Under the pieces are notes generated by a model. That model saw only the letters and a program-made list of their open reading frames with translations, was not told where the DNA came from and did not search any database. From Chryseobacterium sp. Marseille-Q5410 (GTDB lineage Bacteria; Bacteroidota; Bacteroidia; Flavobacteriales; Weeksellaceae): DNA of 64,000 nucleotides. Position numbers and translations under genes: made by a program. Location of the stretch: assembly GCA_946892665.1 (NCBI GenBank), contig CAMPOT010000001.1, positions 434,001 through 498,000 on the forward strand, given 5' to 3'. This document shows, in pieces, positions 46,299-55,870 of this stretch. Every line of letters starts with the position of its first letter. Positions within the stretch are counted from its first letter, which is position 1.

Positions 46299-47546
46299 GT
46301 GAAAAGCCTGCAGGATTTTTTACAAAATTTCTTTAAAAACAATGGGCAATTTGTTTTTGTTTCACTTTTGATTTCGAAGATTACTGCTTTTCTTAGTTCA
46401 CTTTTTATCATCCGATTATTGCCCGAAAACGAATTTGGAATATTAAGTATCGTTGCAACAGTTTTTGCAGTAATTGTTCCTTTTAGCGGCTTTGGAAGCC
46501 AACAAAGTTTGTTGCGTTATGGTTCAATGAGCGAAAATTTAAGAGAAAAAAGGGAGTTGTCGGAGTATCTTCTATATAAAGGTTTTGGCTACCAAGTGCT
46601 GCTGAGCCTTATTTTTTTATCAATCAGCTTATTTTATATTACGCAATACGAAGAGATTTTCATCATTTTTATTTTTTTTGCTGTACGGTTGACTGGCTTT
46701 TTCTTTTTTAATCATATTCAGTCGGAACTGCGGATTTTCGGGGATAATCGGAAATTTGCAATGGTAAATAATGTTGTGAATATTTTCGGCCTTATTTTGC
46801 TTTTTATTTTAACCTATTTTTTCGGTATAAAAGGATATTTGATTGCTTTAGCTTTTACGCCTTTTTTAGCACTTTTTTGGTTCAGAAAGGAACATTTTAG
46901 TTCAATTTCAAGGAACGCGCATCTGCCAAAGAAAGAAATATTTCAATACGGATTGCACGCCTCCGGAACTGCATTGCTTTCTGATATGCTTTTTGCTGCA
47001 GATGTTTTGTTGCTTAGTTTTTTGATGAATGAAAACGCAGTGGCAAATTACAAAGTGGCCATTTTAATTCCTGCAAATATTACATTTCTTGCGCTAACTT
47101 TTATGCAAAGTGATTTTCCTTTATTGGCAAAAAACTACCAAAATAGAGCTTTTCTAACTCATTATATTTTAAATTATTACAAAATATTTATTCCACTGGC
47201 ATTTGTGATTTTCTTGGTTGGTTTTATTTTTAAATCGGATATTTTATTATTGTTTTTTGGTGAAAAATATGCGGATAACACTGTACTTTTTACCATTCTT
47301 TTAGCTGGATTTTGTTTCAATATGTTGCTTCGTAATCTTTACGGTAACGTGCTTTCTGCGGTAGGAAAAATGAAAATCAATACGATTATTTCTGCTCTGA
47401 CTTTATTGATTTTAGTTCTGCTTTCTGGTTTTTTTATCAAGCGGTTTGGAGAGTTCGGAATGGCCATAAGTCTATCTTTAACCATGTTTGCTAATGGATT
47501 GTTTTTAATGTTCTCGTTTTATCATTACATTAAAAATTTAAAATAA
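46299..47546 (+). CDS. Oligosaccharide flippase (Wzx/MATE-like)
   Basis: A 415-residue integral membrane protein with about 12 predicted helices and a short polar N-terminus. The helix pattern and stretches such as FGSQQSLLRYG and GLHASGTALLSDMLF fit the polysaccharide biosynthesis (PST) flippases that move lipid-linked sugars outward. It starts at GTG two bases after the stop of the synthetase-like gene, so the two are coupled. No polymerase or ligase gene is beside it. Confidence 0.85.
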   Translation: MKSLQDFLQNFFKNNGQFVFVSLLISKITAFLSSLFIIRLLPENEFGILSIVATVFAVIVPFSGFGSQQSLLRYGSMSENLREKRELSEYLLYKGFGYQVLLSLIFLSISLFYITQYEEIFIIFIFFAVRLTGFFFFNHIQSELRIFGDNRKFAMVNNVVNIFGLILLFILTYFFGIKGYLIALAFTPFLALFWFRKEHFSSISRNAHLPKKEIFQYGLHASGTALLSDMLFAADVLLLSFLMNENAVANYKVAILIPANITFLALTFMQSDFPLLAKNYQNRAFLTHYILNYYKIFIPLAFVIFLVGFIFKSDILLLFFGEKYADNTVLFTILLAGFCFNMLLRNLYGNVLSAVGKMKINTIISALTLLILVLLSGFFIKRFGEFGMAISLSLTMFANGLFLMFSFYHYIKNLK

Positions 47547-47561
47547 ATTACCTTTGTCTTC

Positions 47562-48059
47562 ATGAAAAACATTTTTTTCTTATTTCTCGTCGTTCTTTTG
47601 GCATTTCTATCTTGTAGAAATGATGATTTGGAGGTTCAGCAAATCGATCAGATCCTTCAAGTTTATATTGATTCGGCAGGCCAAGATATGTTGAATTCTA
47701 ATTTGAAGGGTGGCTACACAAATATTTCCATGAACGACGTTTATGGAATTACCGATAGTGCTCCGGTGAGTTTTAGTCAAAAAAGAGATGCTGATACCAT
47801 CAGCTATATTGAATATGTTGCTGGTTCCCGTAGAGTTCTTGTTGATTCGGCGACTTCGCAAAAAATTTACGAATCTAAAATCGCTTTGGCAATGACCAAA
47901 ACAATCAACGATTCTACCAACTATTCCATTAATGACACGATGATTATACACTATAATTCTTCTCCTACGCTTTTTCAGGTTGCAAAAGTTTGGTATAACG
48001 GACAACTGAAATTTACCAAAGTACAAGATCAGCCGAACATCGTAAAAATCGTGAAATAA
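47562..48059 (+). CDS. Small lipoprotein of unknown function
   Basis: A 165-residue protein with a lipoprotein signal (FLVVLLAFLSCRN, lipidated Cys near 18) and a beta-rich body rich in Asp, Ser and Asn. I see no known domain. It follows the flippase gene after 15 bases and may be part of the same transcript. Proteins like this are common near envelope genes in Flavobacteria. Confidence 0.65.
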   Translation: MKNIFFLFLVVLLAFLSCRNDDLEVQQIDQILQVYIDSAGQDMLNSNLKGGYTNISMNDVYGITDSAPVSFSQKRDADTISYIEYVAGSRRVLVDSATSQKIYESKIALAMTKTINDSTNYSINDTMIIHYNSSPTLFQVAKVWYNGQLKFTKVQDQPNIVKIVK

Positions 48060-48138
48060 TCACTAAATTTGTGCTCAATCAATCATTTGGTTACCGAACC
48101 GATTAATAAAATCATAATTATACAATTTTCACTCCGAT

Positions 48139-49407
48139 ATGTTACAGGTTAATTTTTTGCGCGATAATAAAGACCGCGTTCTGCAAGGTTTACAGAAAAG
48201 AAATTTCAAACAATTAGACTTGGTTGATGAAGCTATTTCTGTTGATGACCAAAGAAAAAAATTCCAGTTCGAGCTCGACCAGAATTTGGCCGAGATGAAT
48301 AAAATTTCAAAAGAAATTGGAATTCTAATGAAAGAAGGAAAAAAGGAAGAAGCAGAGGCAGCTAAATCTAAAACCGCAGAATTTAAAGAAAACTCGCAAA
48401 ATCTTCAGCAAAATTTAAAAGAAGCCGAAGCCCGACTTCTGGAAATTCTTTATCTCATTCCGAATATTCCTTACGAAAAAGTAGTTGCGGGAAATTCCGC
48501 TGATGACAACGAAATCATCTACCAATCTCATGATGTAGAAGGTTTGGGCGAAGGTGCTATTCCGCATTGGGAGTTAGCGAAGAAATACAACTTAATCGAT
48601 TTTGAACTTGGGGTGAAGATTGCCGGAGCTGGTTTTCCGGTATATTTTGGGAAAGGAGCGAGATTGCAAAGAGCGCTTGTGCAATATTTTCTTGATAAAA
48701 ACACCGATGCCGGTTATTTAGAAGTAAATCCGCCTCATGTGGTAAATGAAGCTTCTGGTTACGGAACCGGACAACTGCCTGATAAAGAAGGTCAGATGTA
48801 TTTTGTAAACGAGGATAATCTTTATTTAATTCCAACTGCGGAAGTTCCGGTGACTAATTTGTACAGAGATGTTTTGTTGGACGAGAAAGAGTTGCCAATA
48901 AAAAACACTGCATTTTCACAATGCTACCGAAGAGAAGCTGGAAGTTACGGCACTCATGTTCGTGGTTTGAACCGTTTGCATCAATTCGAGAAAGTGGAAA
49001 TCGTGCGTTTAGAAAAACCTGAAAATTCGTACGCAGCTTTGGAAGAAATGGTAGGACACGTAAAATCTATTTTGATTGATTTAGAGCTTCCTTTCAGAAT
49101 CTTAAGACTTTGCGGAGGTGATATGGGTTTTACTTCGGCGATGACTTACGATTTCGAAGTTTGGAGTGCAGCGCAAGAAAAATGGTTGGAAGTATCATCT
49201 GTTTCCAATTTCGAAACCTTCCAGGCAAACCGTCTGAAATGTCGTTTCAAAGGCGAAGGAAAAACTCAATTGGTTCATACTTTGAATGGTTCTGCGATGG
49301 CTTTGCCAAGAATTATGGCAGCACTTTTGGAAAATAACCAAACAGAAAACGGAATTCGGATTCCTGAAAAAATCGCAGCTTACACCAGATTTGAGTTGAT
49401 CGACTAA
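48139..49407 (+). CDS. serS: Seryl-tRNA synthetase
   Basis: A 422-residue class II synthetase that charges tRNA-Ser. The N-terminal long coiled-coil arm (about 30-105) binds the tRNA. The catalytic core shows motif 2 (AFSQCYRREAGSYG) and motif 3 (NGSAMALPRIMAALLEN), with TAEVPVTNLYRD before them. Length and order are normal. A bidirectional-looking terminator follows. Confidence 0.96.
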   Translation: MLQVNFLRDNKDRVLQGLQKRNFKQLDLVDEAISVDDQRKKFQFELDQNLAEMNKISKEIGILMKEGKKEEAEAAKSKTAEFKENSQNLQQNLKEAEARLLEILYLIPNIPYEKVVAGNSADDNEIIYQSHDVEGLGEGAIPHWELAKKYNLIDFELGVKIAGAGFPVYFGKGARLQRALVQYFLDKNTDAGYLEVNPPHVVNEASGYGTGQLPDKEGQMYFVNEDNLYLIPTAEVPVTNLYRDVLLDEKELPIKNTAFSQCYRREAGSYGTHVRGLNRLHQFEKVEIVRLEKPENSYAALEEMVGHVKSILIDLELPFRILRLCGGDMGFTSAMTYDFEVWSAAQEKWLEVSSVSNFETFQANRLKCRFKGEGKTQLVHTLNGSAMALPRIMAALLENNQTENGIRIPEKIAAYTRFELID

Positions 49408-49432
49408 AATTTTGCATACCTTAAAACATAAG

Positions 49433-49459
49433 AAAACCACCGTGATTGCGGTGGTTTTT
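49433..49459 (+). terminator. Terminator between serS and the SafE gene
   Basis: AAAACCACCG and CGGTGGTTTT form a 10-bp stem around TGATTG, followed by T residues. It lies between convergent genes and can serve both; the T-run is better on the plus strand. Confidence 0.88.
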
Positions 49460-49492
49460 ATTTTTGTGAATTATTATCTTTTCAATTGATAC

Positions 49493-50236
49493 TTAATGGC
49501 AAGTTTGATGATTACCTTTTCGATGATCAATGGAATTGTTGTGAATTACTTGCAATGCTTCTTTTTTTGGTGAAACATACGGAATGCCTATTTCTAATCC
49601 GCGAAGGATGAAAAGACTTCCCAAAATGATCATCATTACGGGAACAAATTTTAAGATTTTGATTCTAAATGCAGTTGTCATTAAATTTCCTGCAAGAACG
49701 ACGAAAAACATGAACGGTAAAGTTCCTAATCCAAAAAGCGCCATAAAAACTGAGCTTTGCCATACTCCGCCTGCTGCCAAACTTGCTGTGAGAGCCATGT
49801 AAACCATTCCGCAAGGCAATAAACCATTGAGAATACCTGTGGTGAAACGAGATCTGTAATCGGCTTTTTGTAGCAGTTTACCCAAGTTCAATTTTACGGT
49901 AAAAAGAAATTGAGATAGAAAAGGAATTTTGGAAGCAAAATCTTTTCCGCCAAATGAAAACAATGCCATTAAAATTAATAAAGCTCCAACGAAAATCGTT
50001 AGGTATTGCTGGAAGCCGGCCATTTGAAATCCTTGTCCAATTATTCCTAAAATCCCGCCTAAAACAGCATAAGTTATGATTCTTCCGGACTGGTATGTAA
50101 GATTCTGGAGATAATAGTTGGTTGCTTGTTTCTTGGTTAATCCCATCGATAGTGCAATAGGACCGCACATTCCAATACAGTGGAACCCGGATGCAAATCC
50201 TAAACCCAGTGCTGAGATTATGAGTGCTATTTCCAT
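49493..50236 (-). CDS. SafE/TauE-type membrane protein of the cbb3 locus
   Basis: A 247-residue protein with six or so membrane helices. It opens with GLGFASGFHCIGMCGPIALS, the Cys/His-containing motif of the UreH-like/SafE group linked to cbb3 oxidase maturation (CcoS/CcoH neighbours). The C-terminal tail is His-rich (HNNSIDHRKGNHQTCH) and may bind metal. A role in copper or electron handling during oxidase assembly is likely from context. Its start overlaps the ccoH stop by 10 bases. Confidence 0.83.
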   Translation of the reverse strand: MEIALIISALGLGFASGFHCIGMCGPIALSMGLTKKQATNYYLQNLTYQSGRIITYAVLGGILGIIGQGFQMAGFQQYLTIFVGALLILMALFSFGGKDFASKIPFLSQFLFTVKLNLGKLLQKADYRSRFTTGILNGLLPCGMVYMALTASLAAGGVWQSSVFMALFGLGTLPFMFFVVLAGNLMTTAFRIKILKFVPVMMIILGSLFILRGLEIGIPYVSPKKEALQVIHNNSIDHRKGNHQTCH

Positions 50237-50682
50237 TGAACGTCGTAATCGAGTTGGTAAGGTTTTTTGTTTTCTTTCCAGCTAATTTTCAGCGTGTACG
50301 AGCCGATTGAAAGCACTTTCGAAGGAATTGTAAATTGCTTTGTTCCATCCAAGGTGATTTCTTTTTTTACATCAAGATTTCCATCGTCCGTACGGAAAAG
50401 CGTGAAATTCACTTTAGAATCATCAACGTTTATACTTTGTGGAAATACAATTGTAATTCCATTCTTATCTTGGCTATACGCAGGTTTCTGAACTAAAGTT
50501 TCTGCGTTATTTTTAGCATCAATAACCTGTTGATAGGTGAGTTCATCTTGATAATAATCATTGGAGATGAGTTCGGAATTTTTCATTCCATTCGAGAAAA
50601 CGAAAATTAAAAAAAGTATAAAGATGATGAAAGAGCCGAGCGCTATTGCGACACCGTGTCCCCAATTAAGTTTTTGCAGCAT
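50227..50682 (-). CDS. ccoH: FixH/CcoH family protein
   Basis: A 151-residue protein with one N-terminal membrane helix (VAIALGSFIIFILFLIFVFSN) and a periplasmic beta-sandwich with the KISWKENKK and YQLDYDVQW stretches of the FixH family. It is needed for assembly or stability of the cbb3 oxidase. It sits between ccoG and the SafE-like gene, with a 5-base gap from ccoG and an overlap with the next gene. Confidence 0.88.
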   Translation of the reverse strand: MLQKLNWGHGVAIALGSFIIFILFLIFVFSNGMKNSELISNDYYQDELTYQQVIDAKNNAETLVQKPAYSQDKNGITIVFPQSINVDDSKVNFTLFRTDDGNLDVKKEITLDGTKQFTIPSKVLSIGSYTLKISWKENKKPYQLDYDVQWK

Positions 50683-50687
50683 TTTAA

Positions 50688-52136
50688 TTAAAATTGTAAT
50701 TTAAATGGACCTTCAAAAAACGTTTCGAAAGTATCCAGTAGTTCACCTTTTTGATCGTAAACCCCCATTTTCACTTTCTGTTTGGAAAGTTTAATTTCCT
50801 TTTCGGGGAAACTGATGTTCACGGTACCTTTGGTTATTTGATCTCTTTTGAGAAGAATTTTGTCGGTAGTACTTAAGGTCACCGTTCCATGAGCTGGTTC
50901 CATAATTTTGATGGTCACGAGCTGGTCTTTATTGGACTTATTAAGAAAGGTGTAGTTGTAAATGTTAGTAATCTGTCCGTCGCGCACAAAATACGTAGAA
51001 CCGGCCGGTTTGATGAATTTGGCCTCCATAGTACCGCGATTACTAAGCAGAAATCCTAAAAAGCCAAGCATAAGCAACAACACAACAGAATAAGCCTTCA
51101 TTCTTCCGGTAAATTTGAAAGGAGCTTCATTTTCAATTTCATCTTCTGTAGCGTATCGAATTAAACCTGTTGGTAAACCTACCTTCACCATTACTTCATC
51201 GCAAGCGTCTATACAAGCTGTACAGTTCACACATTCAAGTTGTTGCCCGTCTCGGATATCAATTCCGGTAGGACATACTACAACACATTGGTTACAATCG
51301 ATACAATCGCCTTTTCCTGCAGCTTTTCGATCTTCGCCTTTTCTCCATTTCGCACGGTTTTCTCCTCTTTTGAAATCGTAATAAACGTTGATGGTCTGCT
51401 TATCAATAAGTACCCCTTGTAATCTTCCGTATGGACAAACCAAGGTGCAGACCTGCTCTCTGAACCATGCAAAAGTGAAATAAAAGGCCGCCGTAAAAAC
51501 AATCATCACCAAAAAGCTGGTAAAATTATTGAAAGGACCTTCTTTAATCATGTTAAAGACCTCCTGATATCCAACAATATACATAAACATCCAATGGGTA
51601 ATGATTAATGAAATAATGATGAATATTGACCATTTCAAGGATCTCTTCCAGATTTTTTCGGAATTCCATTCCTGTCGGTCGAGTTTCATCTGCTTGTTTC
51701 GGTCTCCTTCGATTAGGTAATCTATTTTTCTAAAGATCATTTCGAGGAAAATGGTTTGCGGACAAATCCATCCACAGAAAATCCGGCCGAAAACTACGGT
51801 AAAAAGAATGATAAAAACTATGGACGTAATTGCACCTAAAGCTAAAATAAAGAAATCCTGCGGGAAAAATGGTTGCCCGAATATAAAAAACTGCCGATCA
51901 ATCACGTTGATGAGAAGCACGGGATTGCCATTGATTTTTAAAAAAGGAAGGATAAAAAATACTGCCAAGAGGAAATATGCTACTATGCTTCTATAATTAG
52001 TATATTTCCCACTAGGTTTTCGAGGAAAAATCCATTTTCTCTTCCCAGCATTATCCATAGTTCCTACCGAATCTCGGAAAGTTTCGGGATCTACTACTTG
52101 TCCTTGTCCGCCTCTAAAATTTTGATCTTCTGCCAT
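50688..52136 (-). CDS. ccoG: Cytochrome oxidase accessory protein CcoG
   Basis: A 482-residue membrane protein with about five helices. It has redox Cys motifs in the membrane region (CGWICPQT and CTLVCPYG), two 4Fe-4S clusters (CIDCNQCVVVCP and CVNCTACIDACD) and a C-terminal immunoglobulin-like domain. CcoG (FixG/RdxA) reduces copper for the cbb3 oxidase active site. A terminator separates it from ccoP upstream, so the ccoG-ccoH-safE genes probably have their own promoter or depend on read-through. Confidence 0.93.
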   Translation of the reverse strand: MAEDQNFRGGQGQVVDPETFRDSVGTMDNAGKRKWIFPRKPSGKYTNYRSIVAYFLLAVFFILPFLKINGNPVLLINVIDRQFFIFGQPFFPQDFFILALGAITSIVFIILFTVVFGRIFCGWICPQTIFLEMIFRKIDYLIEGDRNKQMKLDRQEWNSEKIWKRSLKWSIFIIISLIITHWMFMYIVGYQEVFNMIKEGPFNNFTSFLVMIVFTAAFYFTFAWFREQVCTLVCPYGRLQGVLIDKQTINVYYDFKRGENRAKWRKGEDRKAAGKGDCIDCNQCVVVCPTGIDIRDGQQLECVNCTACIDACDEVMVKVGLPTGLIRYATEDEIENEAPFKFTGRMKAYSVVLLLMLGFLGFLLSNRGTMEAKFIKPAGSTYFVRDGQITNIYNYTFLNKSNKDQLVTIKIMEPAHGTVTLSTTDKILLKRDQITKGTVNISFPEKEIKLSKQKVKMGVYDQKGELLDTFETFFEGPFKLQF

Positions 52137-52157
52137 TGTATTTATATTTTAAATAAA

Positions 52158-52205
52158 AAAACATAATCCGTTATCTTATTTTACAAAAATAACGAATTAT
52201 GTTTT
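52158..52205 (-). terminator. Long hairpin terminator between ccoP and ccoG
   Basis: AAAACATAAT (52158-52167) and CGTTAT (52169-52174) pair with ATAACG (52189-52194) and ATTATGTTTT (52196-52205): sixteen pairs with one C-A mismatch and a 14-base loop. On the minus strand it runs into seven T residues. It should at least attenuate ccoNOQP transcription into ccoG. Confidence 0.8.
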
Positions 52206-52231
52206 CAAAAGCTATTGTTTTATACGATTAC

Positions 52232-53110
52232 TTACTTTTCCCAATTGACAGGTGTACCTTGTGGTGCAGCACCGCCTTCAGCAGGAGTAATAGGTTTTTG
52301 TTCTTGGTTTATATGATAAACATAAGCTGCTACATTTTGGATATCAAATCCGGTAAGTACCCCATTTTTGCCCCAAGCTTGCATGGTTGGATTGTTTGGA
52401 GAACCATTTTCAACCATGTGGAAAACGTTTTTAAACAAAGTTTTTTCTGGTTGGTTAATCCAAGCATTATCAGTCAGGTTCGGACCAATTCCTCCTTTCC
52501 CTCCGTCGCCGTGACAAGAAACGCAGTTGGTTTTGAAAACCTCTGCACCTGCTTCGATATTGTCAGGTGAGTACACCGCATTTTCAATGGTTGGCGGAGG
52601 TGTATTTTTTACATATTCAGCGATGCTTGCGGTTTGTGCTTTATACTCTTCGTCATACTCGTTCGTTTGGTGTGCAAAATCCGTGAAAGCGAAAGACAAC
52701 ATGTAGATTGCACAATAGGAAACTCCAAACCAGAAAAGTCCCAGCCACCACTTTGGCAATTGGTTATCCAGTTCCATAATTCCGTCGAAGCCATGGTCGA
52801 TCAGGAGGTCTTTTTCTTCAGTTGCAGATTGCTTTTTGAATGCACTGTTGTAAAGTGCCTTAAAGTAAGGGACTTTTTTAGATTCTAAATAAGCTTTTTT
52901 CTCCTCTTCGGAAAGTGCCTTAAACTTTGCATTTTCAATTAAGTCTCCGAGTGAATTATGGATCAGGGCGATAATAGTAGAAATAACTGCTGTACCCCAA
53001 AAATACGGAGAGCTAAGAAAAGACGCATTTTGAACAAACATGTAAAATACAATATATAAAATACAAAGTATTATGAGTATGGTAACGTATACCGGCGTTC
53101 TTTGTTTCAT
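52232..53110 (-). CDS. ccoP: cbb3 oxidase subunit CcoP, single-haem form
   Basis: A 292-residue membrane cytochrome c. Two N-terminal helices (about 8-50) are followed by a linker, a third helix (about 120-140) and one cytochrome c domain with CVSCHGDGGKGG near residue 196 and a Met ligand in PTMQAWGKNG. Proteobacterial CcoP has two haem domains; this one has a single CxxCH, the usual Bacteroidetes form. It follows ccoQ by 11 bases and carries electrons to CcoNO. Confidence 0.92.
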   Translation of the reverse strand: MKQRTPVYVTILIILCILYIVFYMFVQNASFLSSPYFWGTAVISTIIALIHNSLGDLIENAKFKALSEEEKKAYLESKKVPYFKALYNSAFKKQSATEEKDLLIDHGFDGIMELDNQLPKWWLGLFWFGVSYCAIYMLSFAFTDFAHQTNEYDEEYKAQTASIAEYVKNTPPPTIENAVYSPDNIEAGAEVFKTNCVSCHGDGGKGGIGPNLTDNAWINQPEKTLFKNVFHMVENGSPNNPTMQAWGKNGVLTGFDIQNVAAYVYHINQEQKPITPAEGGAAPQGTPVNWEK

Positions 53111-53121
53111 TTTTAGATAGT

Positions 53122-53316
53122 TTAAAAGTTTTTGTCTTCAGTGATATCGTCTTGTAAAGGTGCGTTTGCTTCCTCGTCGTAGTGCTTTTTCGGACGAGAT
53201 AAAACATAATATAAAATCCCTAGAAAGAACACAAGGAAAAATAACATTGCTATTGTTTGCAACAAGCCAACGTTTTCACTATTTCCAAGTATTTCTTTTA
53301 CATTTTGAGGTATCAT
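53122..53316 (-). CDS. ccoQ: cbb3 oxidase subunit CcoQ
   Basis: A 64-residue protein with one membrane helix (LLQTIAMLFFLVFFLGILYYVL) followed by SRPKKHYDEEANAPLQDD, a tail pattern typical of CcoQ/FixQ. It stabilises the oxidase complex. Its position between ccoNO and ccoP confirms the call. Confidence 0.88.
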   Translation of the reverse strand: MIPQNVKEILGNSENVGLLQTIAMLFFLVFFLGILYYVLSRPKKHYDEEANAPLQDDITEDKNF

Positions 53317-53335
53317 TGAATGCTTTTTTTAATGA

Positions 53336-55615
53336 TTAATTAGTACTTGCGGTTTTGATTTCAGTAGTTTTGATATCTGTACCCAATCTTTGCAAATACG
53401 CAATCAGAGCGACGATTTCTTTTTTCTCAAGCGGAGAAAAGTTAGCTCCTTCAGCAGCTTTTCTTTGTTCGTAAGCTTCTTTCACGTCTGTTGCTTCCGA
53501 GTAAATTTGTTTTACGATAAATGCTGCCTGGTTATCAGCCCACTGATCTGCTGAGTCGATTTGCGCTTTGGTGTAAGGAACATCAAATGTGTTCTTCATC
53601 AATTTGATTTTATCAACCATTTTGCTTCTATCCAAATCGTTAGCAATTAACCAAGGATAACGTGGCATGATGGAACCTGCGGATGTTACTCTTGGGTTCA
53701 GCATGTGTTTATAGTGCCACGAACTTGGGTTTTTACCACCTTCTCTGTGCAAATCCGGACCTGTTCTTTTAGATCCCCAAAGGAATGGTCTGTCGTAAAT
53801 AAATTCTCCCGCTTTTGAATATTGTCCGTTTTTACCGTTGAATCTTACAACCTCATCACGGAAAGGTCGAATCATTTGGCTATGACAAGAGTTACAACCT
53901 TCTCTGATGTATAAATCTCTACCTTCTAATTCCAAAGGAGAATATGGTTTTACTGCTGCAATAGTAGGTACATTATCTTTAAAAACTAGCGTCGGTACAA
54001 TTTCTATAAAGCCACCGATTGCTACTGCAACAAAAGATAATATGGTTAATAATAGCGGAGTTCTCTCTAACCATAGGTGGAAACCTTCGCCTTCTTTTCT
54101 TTTCTTGGTTACATCTCCAAGTGCTGGAGCTTCTGCTGGTACTTCTTTCTGGAAAGAGCCGCTTCTTACCGTAGCAATCACGTTTACAACCATTAAAATA
54201 GCTCCGGAAATATAAAGCACACCACCTACAAATCTCATTTGGTAATAAGGGATAATGGCAGTTACGGTATCCAACCAGTTTTTGTAAAGCAAAGTTCCAT
54301 CTGGGTTGAATTGCTTCCACATTAATCCTTGTTGGAAACCAGAAATGTACAATGGTACTGCATAGAAAATAATTCCTAAAGTTCCCAACCAGAAATGCCA
54401 GTTCGCTAATTTTACAGACCAAAGTTTAGTTCTCCAAAGGATTGGTAACAAATAATAAATCATACCAAAAGTCATGAATCCGTTCCATCCTAACGCTCCA
54501 ATATGAACGTGACCAATAACCCAGTCGGTATAGTGACCGATTTTGTTTAATGTTTTAGTTGCTAATAAGGGACCTTCAAATGTAGCCATACCGTAACAAG
54601 TTACCGCTACTACAAAGAATTTAAGAACAGGATTTTCTCTCACTTTATCCCACGCACCTCTCAAAGTAAGGAGACCGTTAAGCATTCCTCCCCAAGACGG
54701 AGCGATAAGCATAATAGAGAATCCTGTAGCCAGCGCCTGTGCCCAACCTGGTACCGCTGTATATTGCAAGTGGTGAGGACCAGCCCAGATGTAAACAAAG
54801 ATCAATGACCAGAAGTGAATAATTGATAATTTATAAGAGAATACAGGTCTGTCTGCTGCTTTTGGTAAGAAATAGTACATCAAACCAAGAATTGGTGTTG
54901 TCAAAACAAAAGCAACCGCGTTGTGTCCGTACCACCATTGTACCAAAGCATCTTTTACCCCTGCGTAAGCTGAATAAGATTTCCAACCGCCGAAAGATAA
55001 TGGCACTTCTAAGTTGTTGAATATGTGTAACATTGCTACTGCTACCCAAGTTCCCAAGTAGAACCAAATGGCAACATATAGGTGACGAACTCTTCTTACA
55101 GCAATGGTTCCAATCATATTCACTCCGAAGATAACCCAAACCACAGTGATCAAAATATCGATTGGCCACTCGTGTTCTGCATACTCTTTAGAGGTGTTGA
55201 TACCCATGAAGAAAGTAATTACCACAGAAACAATCATCAGTTGCCATCCCCAGAAATGAATCCAAGAAAGCGTATCGCTCCACATTCTGGTTTTTAGTAA
55301 TCGCTGCATGGAATAATAAGCTCCCGCAAAGAAACCATTCGCAACGAATGCAAAAATTACTGCACTGGTGTGTAGCATTCTGATTCGTCCAAAACCAAAG
55401 GCTCCTTGGGTGTTGATTAATCCCTGAAGGTTACCACTCTGCAAACTTTTGATGGTAGCATCATCTGTCCCAAAGAAAAACTCAGGAAGTTCTGGGTAGA
55501 AAAGCATTAATGCGGCAGTAAGACCCAATAAGAAACCTACAAGTCCGAAAACTACGGTTGCATAAAGGAACGCACGCACAATGCTGTTGTCATAACTAAA
55601 TTTTTGTGTTTCCAT
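53336..55615 (-). CDS. ccoNO: cbb3 oxidase CcoN-CcoO fusion
   Basis: A 759-residue fusion of the catalytic haem-copper subunit (about 1-490) and the monohaem CcoO subunit. In the first part the metal His residues are visible in WWYGHNAVAFVLT, GPHHLQYTAVP and VIGHVHIGALGWNG. The second part has one haem site, CNSCHSQMIRPF, near residue 583, and the CcoO ending IAYLQRLGTDI. It reduces oxygen at low concentration while pumping protons. Fused CcoNO is the normal form in this phylum. Confidence 0.95.
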   Translation of the reverse strand: METQKFSYDNSIVRAFLYATVVFGLVGFLLGLTAALMLFYPELPEFFFGTDDATIKSLQSGNLQGLINTQGAFGFGRIRMLHTSAVIFAFVANGFFAGAYYSMQRLLKTRMWSDTLSWIHFWGWQLMIVSVVITFFMGINTSKEYAEHEWPIDILITVVWVIFGVNMIGTIAVRRVRHLYVAIWFYLGTWVAVAMLHIFNNLEVPLSFGGWKSYSAYAGVKDALVQWWYGHNAVAFVLTTPILGLMYYFLPKAADRPVFSYKLSIIHFWSLIFVYIWAGPHHLQYTAVPGWAQALATGFSIMLIAPSWGGMLNGLLTLRGAWDKVRENPVLKFFVVAVTCYGMATFEGPLLATKTLNKIGHYTDWVIGHVHIGALGWNGFMTFGMIYYLLPILWRTKLWSVKLANWHFWLGTLGIIFYAVPLYISGFQQGLMWKQFNPDGTLLYKNWLDTVTAIIPYYQMRFVGGVLYISGAILMVVNVIATVRSGSFQKEVPAEAPALGDVTKKRKEGEGFHLWLERTPLLLTILSFVAVAIGGFIEIVPTLVFKDNVPTIAAVKPYSPLELEGRDLYIREGCNSCHSQMIRPFRDEVVRFNGKNGQYSKAGEFIYDRPFLWGSKRTGPDLHREGGKNPSSWHYKHMLNPRVTSAGSIMPRYPWLIANDLDRSKMVDKIKLMKNTFDVPYTKAQIDSADQWADNQAAFIVKQIYSEATDVKEAYEQRKAAEGANFSPLEKKEIVALIAYLQRLGTDIKTTEIKTASTN

Positions 55616-55646
55616 ATAAACTAATCACTTTTTTTCTGCTATAATT

Positions 55647-55823
55647 TTACTTTTTTTCTTGTTTTTCCGGTTCTTCCTTGATGATTTCCGAATCCAGAAG
55701 AATTCTAACCGCTGGTGATTCATCGTCTTCAAACTGTCCCTTTTTCGCATTCACTATAAAAATGATCAAAAAGATAACAGCCAAAGTTACACTGCAAAGA
55801 ATCATTAAATATAAGATGTCCAT
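55647..55823 (-). CDS. ccoS: cbb3 oxidase assembly protein CcoS
   Basis: A 58-residue protein with one membrane helix (LMILCSVTLAVIFLIIFI) at the start and the CcoS hallmark KKGQFEDDESPAVRIL just after it. It helps insert copper and haem into CcoN. The gene is 31 bases upstream of ccoNO and seems to be first in the operon. The remaining tail is Glu/Lys-rich. Confidence 0.92.
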   Translation of the reverse strand: MDILYLMILCSVTLAVIFLIIFIVNAKKGQFEDDESPAVRILLDSEIIKEEPEKQEKK

Positions 55824-55830
55824 TTTTATG

Positions 55831-55857
55831 CAAAATTAACGTATAAAACGCTCCCAA
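55831..55857 (-). promoter_or_regulatory. Possible promoter of ccoS-ccoNOQP
   Basis: On the minus strand TAATTTTG (55831-55838) fits TAnnTTTG, with TTG (55855-55857) 16 bases further upstream. The start codon of ccoS at 55823 is only 8 bases away, so the leader would be very short. A second TAAATTTG (55855-55862) overlaps the -33 element but lacks a good partner. Confidence 0.45.
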
Positions 55858-55870
55858 ATTTAGCGAAAAA

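Noticed and set aside
53979-54422. Minus-strand 147-codon frame inside ccoNO
   Set aside because: It is in another frame of a clearly coding gene on the same strand, with no recognisable domain.
55855-55862. Second -7 element TAAATTTG upstream of ccoS as the main promoter
   Set aside because: No TTG lies at a suitable distance upstream of it; the more downstream element fits better.
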